Source of the DNA: Chthoniobacteraceae bacterium
GTDB lineage: Bacteria; Verrucomicrobiota; Verrucomicrobiia; Chthoniobacterales; Chthoniobacteraceae
Direction: 5' to 3'
DNA length: 64,000 nt
Assembly (NCBI GenBank): GCA_947471505.1
Contig: CANIWM010000008.1
Span: 1 to 64,000, forward strand
Below, piece by piece: positions 34,235 through 42,065 of this stretch. The notes under the pieces are model-generated. The model saw only the letters and a program-made list of their open reading frames with translations, made no database searches and was not told the DNA's origin. Position numbers and translations under genes: made by a program. Positions within the stretch are counted from its first letter, which is position 1. Every line of letters begins with the position of its first letter.

Positions 34235-34978
34235 CTACGGCATCAACACCGACTCTTTCACCACCTTCGGCATGAACGTGGTGATGTATTCGCGGATCAT
34301 CTCGTCCACGGTTTGGTCCACGTCTGCCTGCTTCGCAGCGTCGCGGGCGGGGGGTATCGTCGCCGTGACGGTGATGTAGGCCCAACGCTGGTTGTAGCCG
34401 GAAAGGAGGCGGTCTTTCATATCAATCATCGTGCGCTCAAAATGCGAACCCGTGATGCCGGTGTGGCCGACGAACCAGTAGTAACTAAGCATCCGATTTT
34501 GCTGGAGATGCCCGGCTTCGTCTTTTGTCGTCTTGGTATTGTAGAGCCGCGTCGCGGTGAAGTGCCCGCGACCGGGTAAATTGAACGGCACCTCCCGCTT
34601 GTCGGCGATGTTCCAGCCTTGCGTCGGCAGGCAGCGCTCGGCGCGGTGGATACTCGTATTCATATCCTGCCCGGAGAGGACGACCGAGAGCGTGATGCCG
34701 GTGTATTCCGCCGGGATCCCCATCTTTTTCCCCGAATAGCTCCCGAGCGTCGCATAGGCTTTGCGGGCGAAGCCGGTGTCCTCGCCGAGTGTGTCGCGTT
34801 CCTTTGTCGTGATCTCCAGATCCGTGCCGCGCCATGCGCCGATGTATTCCGGCATGTCCTTCATCTCCACCACGCCGAGCGGCTGGACGCTGAGACCCTT
34901 TGGCAGTGCGAAGACGAGGCTCAACCCGAGCGTCACCACGGCCAGTAAGATGCCTGCGCGTTTAGGTTCAATAGTCAT
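34235..34978 (-). CDS. EpsI-domain protein, exosortase partner
   Basis: 247 residues from MTIEPKRAG. One N-terminal membrane segment (GILLAVVTLGLSLVFALP) and a periplasmic EpsI domain with IGAWRGTDLEITTKERDTLG, AERCLPTQGWNIADK and LLSYYWFVGHTG-like landmarks. The HRAERCLP motif is the typical EpsI Cys/Arg region. It overlaps the exosortase gene by 11 bases. EpsI proteins accompany exosortases that process surface proteins and are linked to exopolysaccharide export. Confidence 0.9.
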   Translation of the reverse strand: MTIEPKRAGILLAVVTLGLSLVFALPKGLSVQPLGVVEMKDMPEYIGAWRGTDLEITTKERDTLGEDTGFARKAYATLGSYSGKKMGIPAEYTGITLSVVLSGQDMNTSIHRAERCLPTQGWNIADKREVPFNLPGRGHFTATRLYNTKTTKDEAGHLQQNRMLSYYWFVGHTGITGSHFERTMIDMKDRLLSGYNQRWAYITVTATIPPARDAAKQADVDQTVDEMIREYITTFMPKVVKESVLMP

Positions 34979-36014
34979 ACGAGATCGGTCCTTTCGTGGG
35001 CTTCTCCGGCTCTTCGGGCGTCGGTGCGGCGGGGCCACCGGGCTTGGATGGCGGCTTGTTAAACAACGCTTTTACGCCCGACCAATCGCGGTCGAGCAAG
35101 TTCCCCAGCCCCACCATCGCCAACACGGCGACGGGAAAAAAGATGAAGCCCGACCAGTCGTGATAGAGCCCCGTCGCCGTCTTCGGGTCGAGGAAGCGGG
35201 CAAAGATGACCACGGAGAAAACGCGCGCAAAGTTCCCCAAAATCGCGAAGAGCAGCGAGCAGCAAAAGAGCGCGAACTTTTTCCCCGCCGTGCGCATCGT
35301 GAACTCCGCATAGAGCGCCGCGAGCATCAGCATCGCCATGAGCGAGCGGATGCCGGAGCAACCGCCAGCGACCTCCATCGGCTCGAAGCGACCGTCCGGC
35401 GAGCGAATCATCGCGCCATCCACCTCAATCGGGATTCCGCAGATGGTGGACATCACGCGGATGGCCGTCGCCGTCTTTGCCTGAAGGCCCGCCGTGTTTT
35501 GCACCACATTGCCCATCGGCGTCATGAAGAGCAGGAAGAGGCACGGAAAAATGACCAACCGCCCCACTTTCTTGCCCCACAAATAGACGACCGCGCCATA
35601 GACGAGTAGCGGCAGAGCGAAGATGGACAGACGCGGCTGGAGCATCCGCACCGAGAGGACGTAAGCCACGATCCCCGCCGCCACCCAGCCGAGCCCTGAG
35701 TTCGTCGGCTCCTTCGCCGCCGCCCAGAGTTGCTCCCTTTTGAGATGAAGCAGGATGAAAAAGATGGGGATGATGCCCCAGCAGTGGACCTGATCGTTTT
35801 CCTCGTTCCAGCTCGCCGCAATCCACCGCCCCGCCGACTGGCTGCCGAGCATGAAGGGCGTCGGGATAAAATAAAACACCCACAGCACAAGCAGCGACCC
35901 AGCGAGGAGCGCCGTGGAGATCGGGTTCTCTTTCAGCGCAGCAAGGATGGCAGGCCACGTCGCTTGCGGCGGCGCGGGCTCGGGTTCAGGTGTAGGCCGG
36001 GGTGTGTCGGACAT
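34968..36014 (-). CDS. Exosortase
   Basis: 348 residues from MSDTPRPTPE, with about eight membrane segments. The transpeptidase triad is visible: Cys219 in VAGGCSGIRSLMAML, Arg264 in NFARVFSVVIFARF and His285 in YHDWSGFIFF. A Pro-rich cytoplasmic start precedes the first helix. Exosortases cut and transfer proteins carrying a C-terminal PEP-CTERM-like sorting signal. I see no such substrate in the window; substrates are normally scattered over the genome. It is encoded with EpsI. Confidence 0.95.
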   Translation of the reverse strand: MSDTPRPTPEPEPAPPQATWPAILAALKENPISTALLAGSLLVLWVFYFIPTPFMLGSQSAGRWIAASWNEENDQVHCWGIIPIFFILLHLKREQLWAAAKEPTNSGLGWVAAGIVAYVLSVRMLQPRLSIFALPLLVYGAVVYLWGKKVGRLVIFPCLFLLFMTPMGNVVQNTAGLQAKTATAIRVMSTICGIPIEVDGAMIRSPDGRFEPMEVAGGCSGIRSLMAMLMLAALYAEFTMRTAGKKFALFCCSLLFAILGNFARVFSVVIFARFLDPKTATGLYHDWSGFIFFPVAVLAMVGLGNLLDRDWSGVKALFNKPPSKPGGPAAPTPEEPEKPTKGPISYDY

Positions 36015-36079
36015 GGCTGTGGAGACTACGCGGCGTGCCGGAGTGTTCAATCTTTCCCTCAAGCCCCGAGAAACAAAAT

Positions 36080-36105
36080 GGGGCAGACTGCTGCCAGTCT
36101 GCCCC
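36080..36105 (-). terminator. Intrinsic terminator after tRNA-Leu
   Basis: GGGGCAGACTG pairs perfectly with CAGTCTGCCCC around a four-base loop. Read on the minus strand it follows the tRNA by five bases and is itself followed by ATTTTGTTT. The stem and T-rich tail fit a factor-independent terminator. Confidence 0.75.
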
Positions 36106-36110
36106 TAAAA

Positions 36111-36195
36111 TGGTGCTCGCGAGAGGACTCGAACCTCCACAGGTTTCCCTATATGATCCTGAGTCATACGCGTCTGCCAGTTCCGCCACGCGAGC
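36111..36195 (-). tRNA. tRNA-Leu (anticodon CAG)
   Basis: On the minus strand the acceptor arms GCTCGCG and CGCGAGC pair perfectly, followed by A and an encoded CCA. The anticodon loop CTCAGGA (stem TATGA/TCATA) gives CAG at 36159-36161, reading CUG. The T arm is GGAGG-TTCGAGT-CCTCT. A long variable arm (TAGGGAAACCTG) is typical of leucine tRNAs. Confidence 0.97.
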
Positions 36196-36269
36196 AAAAA
36201 CTCGGGGCGCGGATAGAAGCGGCCCCCGCCCTCGCTGGCAAGGGGAGTTTTCACAAATCCGCGAACGGG

Positions 36270-36833
36270 CTATCGCGGCGGGAGTATCTCCGACAGCGCG
36301 ATGACGACATCCGGGAACGCCAACGGCGACGCCACACCTTCGGCTAAAACGATGATTTTCTCCCGATACGCCGGGCCTTCCGGTTGGCGGTAGATTTCCA
36401 AAATATCGTCTTCCAGATTCAACAGCCAAAACTCGCGGATGCCCGTCGCCGCATAGGCGCGCTGCTTATCCTCGCGGTCGTAGCGGACGGAGCTATCACC
36501 CACTTCGATAATGAGGAAAACCTCCTCCTGCGTAGGATGCCGCTTGGAGTCGCGGCGGCTCCACGGGACTAAAGTGAGGTCCGGCTGAGGTGCAGAATGC
36601 TCCTCCAGCTCTACCGGGTTTTGCGGAGAAATCTTGAAGCGCCGCCGCGCCTGCTCGCCGAGTTCGGCATTGAGATTTGTGACAGCCTGAGCGTGGCGGT
36701 ATCCGATTGCGTGCATGATGATGAGTTCTCCGTTGAGCAATTCGATCCGGTCTTTCGCATCCAAAAGGCCCGATTCGTAGAGATGCTGGAAGTCTTCGAT
36801 GGTGAATTTGTATGTGGCAGCGAGCGCACTCAT
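36270..36833 (-). CDS. Uma2 family protein (DUF820, PD-(D/E)XK fold)
   Basis: 187 residues from MSALAATYKF. Landmarks: YRIELLNGEL-like DRIELLNGELIIMHA, the central PQPDLTLVPW, FLIIEVGDSSVRYD with the E-V motif, and KQRAYAATGIREFWLLN. These give the D...E-x-V...K pattern of the nuclease-like fold. Uma2 genes are abundant in cyanobacteria and some PVC bacteria; a nuclease role is presumed, not shown. It stands alone between tRNA-Leu and manC, a common site for mobile accessory genes. Confidence 0.88.
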   Translation of the reverse strand: MSALAATYKFTIEDFQHLYESGLLDAKDRIELLNGELIIMHAIGYRHAQAVTNLNAELGEQARRRFKISPQNPVELEEHSAPQPDLTLVPWSRRDSKRHPTQEEVFLIIEVGDSSVRYDREDKQRAYAATGIREFWLLNLEDDILEIYRQPEGPAYREKIIVLAEGVASPLAFPDVVIALSEILPPR

Positions 36834-36959
36834 GCGTGCCAAACTGCCACACGGATATTGGCGCGTCAAAAGGTTTGCCCCGCGACTCCGTCGGAAAAGA
36901 CCGACGCACACACAGAGTTCTAGCGTCCTGCGCGCTTTTCCGTTACGACCCGCCGCACT

Positions 36960-38033
36960 ATGTCATCTGCCCTATATGTCCTCATCCTTGCTGGTGGTAG
37001 CGGAGAGCGGTTCTGGCCGCTGAGCCGCAAGGCGCGCCCGAAGCAATTGCTGTCGCTCTTTGGTAAGGAAACCTTGCTCGAAGCCACTATCAGTCGGCTC
37101 GACGGGCTCGTTCCTGCGAAGAACATCCTCATTTTAACTAACGCGGACCAAGAGGCTGGCGTGCGCAAACTCGCCACGACTTTGCCGCCGGAAAACATCG
37201 TCGCCGAGCCCGCCAAACGCGACACCGCTGCGGCCATCGCGCTCGGCGTCGGCTGGGTCGCGGCGCGCGATCCGCACGCCACAATGATCGTGCTGCCTGC
37301 CGATCATCTCATCCGCGATGTGGCTGGTTTTCAAAAGACCCTCCGCACCGCTGCGGCTGCTGCTCGGCAGTCTGGGGAGCTTGTGACTATCGGGATCCAG
37401 CCGACTTGGGCGTGCCCAGGATTTGGCTACATCGAGATGGGCGGCGCGCTCGCCGTCGCCGAGGCGAAAGATGGCCCCGCCGTGCACGACGTGACGCGCT
37501 TCCGCGAAAAACCGAACGCCGAACTGGCCGAGCAATTTCTCCGGCAGGGCAACTTCCGGTGGAACGCCGGCATGTTCATCTGGACGATCCCCGCCATCCT
37601 CTCCGCGCTCCAGCGCCACGCGCCCGAGCTGGGCGCATTCGTCTCGCGCATTCACGGCGGCGAAAACTTTGCAAAGCTCCTCTCTGACGTTTTCCCCACG
37701 CTCCCGAAAATCTCGATAGACTACGCCATTTTGGAAAAAGCGGGCCGCGTCCTCATGGTCGAGAGCGCCTTCGATTGGGACGATGTGGGGAGCTGGACGG
37801 CCCTCGCCAAGTATCTCCCCGACCAAGGCCACGGCAACGTCGGCAACACCGACATCACGCTCATCGAAGCCCATAACAACCTCATCTTCTCCACTCAAAA
37901 ACGTCGCATCGCATTGCTCGGCGTGAGCGATCTCATCGTCGTGGAAACCGACGACGCCATCCTCGTCTGCAACCGGCACGAGGCGGAGAAAATCAAGCAC
38001 CTCGTGGCGAAAGTGCCGACGGGGATGCAGTAA
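36960..38033 (+). CDS. manC: Mannose-1-phosphate guanylyltransferase
   Basis: 357 residues, single-domain type without the C-terminal isomerase. ILAGGSGERFWPLSRKARPK binds GTP, followed by PKQLLSLFG, VLPADHLI, GFGYIEMG, RFREKP, NAGMFIWTIPAIL and the late FDWDDVGSW. It makes GDP-mannose from mannose-1-phosphate and GTP. That product is the substrate of the gmd enzyme at 9314 and of mannosyltransferases. Divergent from the Uma2 gene. Confidence 0.95.
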   Translation: MSSALYVLILAGGSGERFWPLSRKARPKQLLSLFGKETLLEATISRLDGLVPAKNILILTNADQEAGVRKLATTLPPENIVAEPAKRDTAAAIALGVGWVAARDPHATMIVLPADHLIRDVAGFQKTLRTAAAAARQSGELVTIGIQPTWACPGFGYIEMGGALAVAEAKDGPAVHDVTRFREKPNAELAEQFLRQGNFRWNAGMFIWTIPAILSALQRHAPELGAFVSRIHGGENFAKLLSDVFPTLPKISIDYAILEKAGRVLMVESAFDWDDVGSWTALAKYLPDQGHGNVGNTDITLIEAHNNLIFSTQKRRIALLGVSDLIVVETDDAILVCNRHEAEKIKHLVAKVPTGMQ

Positions 38034-38039
38034 ACGCGG

Positions 38040-39290
38040 CTACCGTCGCAGCACGAGCGAGGCGTTGATTCCGCCGAAGCCGAATGCGTTGTTCATCGCG
38101 TATTCGAACTTCGCGGGGCGTCCGACATTGGGCACTACGTCGAGGTCGCAGGCGGGGTCGGGGGTCCGGTGGTGGAGCGTGGGCGGGAGCCACTGATCTT
38201 GCAGCGCGAGGGCGCAGATGGCGGTCTCCATCGCGCCGGTGGCTCCGAGTGGGTGGGCGGTGAAGGGCTTAGTGCCGCTGATGGCGAGGCGGCGGGCGTG
38301 GTCGCCGAAGAGACGCTTGATGCAGGCGACTTCGCCTGCGTCGTTGAGCTGGGTGCTGCTGGCGTGGCAGTTGATGTAGCCGATTTGCTCCGGCGCGATA
38401 CCGGCATCGGCGAGCGCGGCGGCCATGCAGGCGGTGGTGCTCTCGCCGTCGGGGTGCGGCGAGGTCATGTGGTAGGCGTCGTTGTTCAGCGAGTAGCCGC
38501 AGACTTCCGCGTAAATGTGCGCGCCGCGTGCGGTGGCGTGGGTGAGTTCTTCGAGGACGAGCGTGCAGCCGCCCTCACCCATGACGAAGCCGTCGCGTGC
38601 TTTGTCGAATGGGCGGCACGCTTCGGCGGCAGGCTGGCCAGCCCAGCGGGACATGGTTTTTATGAAATCGAACGAGCTAAAGGTGAGCGGGCTCAGCGGT
38701 GCTTCGGCCCCGCCGGCGAGCATCACGTCGGCCCAGCCATCGCGGATGTAGCGCATCGCTTCGCCCACGGAGACGACGCCGCTGGAGCAGGAGTTTGAGT
38801 TCGTGGTGCCGACTCCGCGCAGGCCGCATTCGATGGCGATATTGGCGTGCGCGCTGCCGCCGAAGACTTGCAAGGCGAGCGTCGGGTTCACGCCGCGCGG
38901 GCCTTTTTGCAGGAAGCGCGCGTGCTCATCCTCCGCCCCCGCGATGCCGCCGAGGGCTGTGCCGAAGCTGACGCCCGTACGCGGTTGCGGGCGCTCTTTG
39001 CTCCACGGGAGCCGCGCGTCTTCCAGCGCCAGCAGCGCGCTGGCGACGGAGAATTGCGCGTAGCGGTCGAGCCGCTTCAGCCGGTGCGGGGGAAAAAAGA
39101 CCGCCGGGTCCCAAGCCGCGATTTCCCCGACGCTGACAGCGCGGCAGCCCTCTACGTGAAACGCCGAGAGCCGCGTGATGCCGCTGCGCCCCTCGCGGAT
39201 GCTGCGCCAAAACGCTTCACGCCCGACCCCGCAGGCGGCGATAGGGCCGAGGCCAGTGATGACGATGCGGCGGGCGCGTTCGCCATTCAC
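38040..39290 (-). CDS. fabF: Beta-ketoacyl-ACP synthase II-like protein
   Basis: 416 residues with the thiolase fold. The catalytic triad is present: Cys in TNSNSCSSGVVSVGEAMR, His in INCHASSTQLND and His in AHPLGATGAMETA, with FGFGGINASLVL at the end. It condenses malonyl-ACP with an acyl-ACP in fatty-acid elongation. The Cys context (SNSCSSG instead of the usual ACATS type) is uncommon. No acyl-carrier-protein gene is adjacent, so a specialised lipid or polyketide role is possible. Its start touches the stop of asd. Confidence 0.87.
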   Translation of the reverse strand: MNGERARRIVITGLGPIAACGVGREAFWRSIREGRSGITRLSAFHVEGCRAVSVGEIAAWDPAVFFPPHRLKRLDRYAQFSVASALLALEDARLPWSKERPQPRTGVSFGTALGGIAGAEDEHARFLQKGPRGVNPTLALQVFGGSAHANIAIECGLRGVGTTNSNSCSSGVVSVGEAMRYIRDGWADVMLAGGAEAPLSPLTFSSFDFIKTMSRWAGQPAAEACRPFDKARDGFVMGEGGCTLVLEELTHATARGAHIYAEVCGYSLNNDAYHMTSPHPDGESTTACMAAALADAGIAPEQIGYINCHASSTQLNDAGEVACIKRLFGDHARRLAISGTKPFTAHPLGATGAMETAICALALQDQWLPPTLHHRTPDPACDLDVVPNVGRPAKFEYAMNNAFGFGGINASLVLRR

Positions 39291-40288
39291 TAGATCAACT
39301 CCGCGATTTGCACCGCATTGAGCGCGGCACCTTTAAGCAACTGGTCACCCACGACCCAAAAGGCGAGGCCATTATCCAGCGCGCAGTCCATGCGCAAGCG
39401 GCCCACTTGGCAGTTGTCGCTCCCTGCGACATTCAGCGGGAGCGGGTATTTCGCCTCGGCGGGTTCATCCACAATATCGAGCCCCTCTGCCGCTGCTAAA
39501 ACCGCACGCGCCTCGGCGACGCTCACGGGCTTTTCAAACTCTGCGCTGACGGAAATCGAGTGCGCCCGATAGACCGGCACGCGCACGCAAGTCACCGATG
39601 CCCGGAACGTCGGGTGGTGCATGATGCGCCGTCCTTCGTTCTGCATTTTCATCTCCTCCTTCGTGTAGCCGGTATCGAGGAAGCTATCCACATGCGGCAG
39701 GACGTTGAACGCGATTTGGTGGGGATAAACCGAGCGCGGGACGGGCAAGCCGCCGACAATCGCCGCGACTTGATCTTCCAGTTCCTTGAGCGCCTGCGCA
39801 CCTGTGCCGCTGACGGCTTGGTAGCTGGAAGCGAAGATGCGCTTCACCCCGAAAGCCTGATGCAGCGGCCACAGCGCCATGAGCGTGATGGCCGTCGTGC
39901 AGTTCGGGTTCGCAATGATGCCGCGGCTCAGCGCGATGTCCGCGCCGTTCACTTCGGGCACGACGAGCGGCACATCCGGGTCCATGCGGAAAGCGGAAGA
40001 ATTATCCACAACGACGGCCCCAGCTTGTGTGGCAAAAGGCGCGTATTGCTTCGAGATTCCCCCGCCCGCGCTGAAGAGCGCGATGTCCACTCCGGCGAAC
40101 GAATGCTCCGTGAGCTCCTGCACGGGGATCAGCTCGCCCCGAAACGGCAGCGGCTTCCCAGCCGAGCGCGCAGAGGCGAGCAGCGTCAGTTTCCCGACAG
40201 GAAAATTCCGTTTCTCCAGCGTCTTCATCATTTCGATTCCGACGGCTCCAGTGGCTCCAACGATGGCTACATGCAGGCTTTTGCTCAT
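39290..40288 (-). CDS. asd: Aspartate-semialdehyde dehydrogenase
   Basis: 332 residues. IVGATGAVGIEMMKTLEKRN binds NADP, IALFSAGGGISKQYAPFA follows, and IANPNCTTAITLMAL holds the active-site Cys. YQAVSGTGAQALKELE and the later VPVYRAHSISVSAEF with the catalytic His complete the set. It reduces aspartyl-phosphate to the semialdehyde on the route to lysine, diaminopimelate, threonine and methionine. Co-directional with the FabF-like gene, sharing one base. Confidence 0.96.
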   Translation of the reverse strand: MSKSLHVAIVGATGAVGIEMMKTLEKRNFPVGKLTLLASARSAGKPLPFRGELIPVQELTEHSFAGVDIALFSAGGGISKQYAPFATQAGAVVVDNSSAFRMDPDVPLVVPEVNGADIALSRGIIANPNCTTAITLMALWPLHQAFGVKRIFASSYQAVSGTGAQALKELEDQVAAIVGGLPVPRSVYPHQIAFNVLPHVDSFLDTGYTKEEMKMQNEGRRIMHHPTFRASVTCVRVPVYRAHSISVSAEFEKPVSVAEARAVLAAAEGLDIVDEPAEAKYPLPLNVAGSDNCQVGRLRMDCALDNGLAFWVVGDQLLKGAALNAVQIAELI

Positions 40289-40409
40289 AAATAAAAGGGC
40301 GCGGAATCTACCCTTCCTCTCCTACTTGTCGAGGCTCACGTCATTTACTGTGATTTGCAGCGACTCTCCGCTTGCGCACTTCGCAGCGTGCGCTCTACTT
40401 TCCGCCGCT

Positions 40410-41054
40410 ATGGCCGATTCACACTCTGATAAAGCTTGGGATGAGTTTAAGTGGGAGCGCTTTCTCCAAGAACAGGAGCAGCGTACCGAGAAGTATATGG
40501 AGCTTCTGGAGAAGTATATCGACCACCCACAGCGCGACGAAATCATCGCCGAAGAGATGGGCTGGAAGCACATGATTAACGGCGAGGTGCGCGAGTGGGA
40601 GGAAGAAGTGGAGGCGGCATTTGCCGATGACGCTGACGACGATTCCGACGAGGAAGAGAGCGGGCCGAGCTTTGAGCGGCACCCCATTTACCGGCAGGCG
40701 CTGGCATTCAATGGCGAGCTTGATGAACTACTGGATAACTCTGACGAGAAGGCGCGGGAACATCCTGCGATGATCTCCCTGAGCACTCAGGTTTCGCTCG
40801 CGACGGCAAAACTGGCGGCGGCATTGAGCAATGACGAAGTCGAGGAACTCGGCATGAGTATCGCCTACCTCAAGCGCGCGCTCGCGGCTCTGACGAACGG
40901 GCTCGACTCGACGATGCACCTCCTCGACGGCGGCTTCATTTCGCAAGAAATCTTCCAGCAACTTCGCGACCGACTTTTTGGCATCCGCGGCGACATCATT
41001 ACCACGATGGGAGAATATCGTGCGGAGTTTCGCCGCCGTCATGGCCGGGGGTGA
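40410..41054 (+). CDS. Acidic helical protein of unknown function
   Basis: 214 residues from MADSHSDKAWDEF. Entirely helical and acidic, with a run DDADDDSDEEES near residue 75, and helices such as QEQRTEKYMELLEKYIDHPQ and FGIRGDIITTMGEYRAEF. No signal peptide, membrane segment or catalytic motif. I do not recognise the family. It is divergent from asd, with 121 bases between starts, and is followed by cysE. Confidence 0.7.
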   Translation: MADSHSDKAWDEFKWERFLQEQEQRTEKYMELLEKYIDHPQRDEIIAEEMGWKHMINGEVREWEEEVEAAFADDADDDSDEEESGPSFERHPIYRQALAFNGELDELLDNSDEKAREHPAMISLSTQVSLATAKLAAALSNDEVEELGMSIAYLKRALAALTNGLDSTMHLLDGGFISQEIFQQLRDRLFGIRGDIITTMGEYRAEFRRRHGRG

Positions 41055-41100
41055 GCCGCTCTTGCGGAAGTCGGACGCTGCCGTGTAACCTCACGGAATC

Positions 41101-42006
41101 ATGGACAGCGAACTGGGAAAAATCACCGAGGCGATAATGCGCTCTTACGATGCCGGCGGCGGCATCAACCACGTCGATGGCGCGAACTTGCCGTCGAAGC
41201 GGACCATTTCCACGATCTGCGAAGACCTGCTCCAGCTTTTGTTCCCCGGCTTTCACGATGCGGAGCCGATCCACAGCTCGCATCTCCAGCGGGTGACGAG
41301 CCACCGCATTTACAGCATCGCCGAGCGGCTGGCGGAGGAGATTTGCAAGAGCTTGCGACTCAACGAACCGGACTGCCCGAACGCGCAGGCGACGAAGCTG
41401 GCGCACGACTTTCTTGGCGGACTGGTGCGCGTTCGCGAGCTGTTGAAAACGGATGTCGAAGCGGCTTTCCAAGGCGACCCGGCGGCGGGCGCGACGGATG
41501 AGGTGATCCTCAGCTACCCGTTCATCGAGGCCATCGCCGTCCAGCGCAGCGCGCACGTCCTCTACGCGCTGGAGGTGCCCATTATCCCACGGATGATGAC
41601 GGAGTGGGCGCACAGCCGCACGGGCATCGACATCCACCCCGGCGCGCATATCGGCAGCCACTTTTTCATCGACCACGGGACGGGCGTCGTCGTCGGCGAG
41701 ACGAGTATCATCGGCACGCACGTAAAGCTCTACCAAGGCGTCTCGCTCATCGCGAAATCGCTCGCCGGCGGACAGGCGCTTCGCGGGCAAAAGCGGCACC
41801 CGACCATCGAAGACCACGTCACGATTTACGCCAACGCCACCATCATGGGCGGCGATACGACCATCGGCAACGGCTCCACCGTGGGAGCCAGCGTCTTCCT
41901 CACCCACAGCGTCCCGCCGCGCTCGCTCGTCCTCGCCGAGGGCATGGGCGTGCGGGTGCTGGATAAAAATCGGGGCAGCGCCGAGTGGGACGATTGGGCG
42001 ATATGA
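41101..42006 (+). CDS. cysE: Serine O-acetyltransferase
   Basis: 301 residues: a long N-terminal helical domain followed by a left-handed beta-helix. FIEAIAVQRSAHVLYALEVP and the hexapeptide region GIDIHPGAHIGSHFFIDHGT with VVGETSIIG and VTIYANATIMGGDTTIGNG are diagnostic. It acetylates serine with acetyl-CoA as the first step of cysteine synthesis. The length and N-terminus match the longer serine acetyltransferases. No cysteine synthase gene lies beside it. Confidence 0.95.
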   Translation: MDSELGKITEAIMRSYDAGGGINHVDGANLPSKRTISTICEDLLQLLFPGFHDAEPIHSSHLQRVTSHRIYSIAERLAEEICKSLRLNEPDCPNAQATKLAHDFLGGLVRVRELLKTDVEAAFQGDPAAGATDEVILSYPFIEAIAVQRSAHVLYALEVPIIPRMMTEWAHSRTGIDIHPGAHIGSHFFIDHGTGVVVGETSIIGTHVKLYQGVSLIAKSLAGGQALRGQKRHPTIEDHVTIYANATIMGGDTTIGNGSTVGASVFLTHSVPPRSLVLAEGMGVRVLDKNRGSAEWDDWAI

Positions 42007-42065
42007 GTCGGCGCGTGAAATGCGCGCTCTTGAGGTATTCCGCGAAGCGCCTACCTTCCGCGCTC

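Noticed and set aside
36080-36105. Hairpin considered as an attachment site beside tRNA-Leu
   Set aside because: No duplication of the tRNA 3' end and no integrase nearby; its T-rich tail on the minus strand fits a terminator better.
38169-38798. 209-residue plus-strand frame opposite the ketosynthase gene
   Set aside because: Gly/Ala/Val-rich antisense frame with no motif; the minus strand encodes the complete enzyme.
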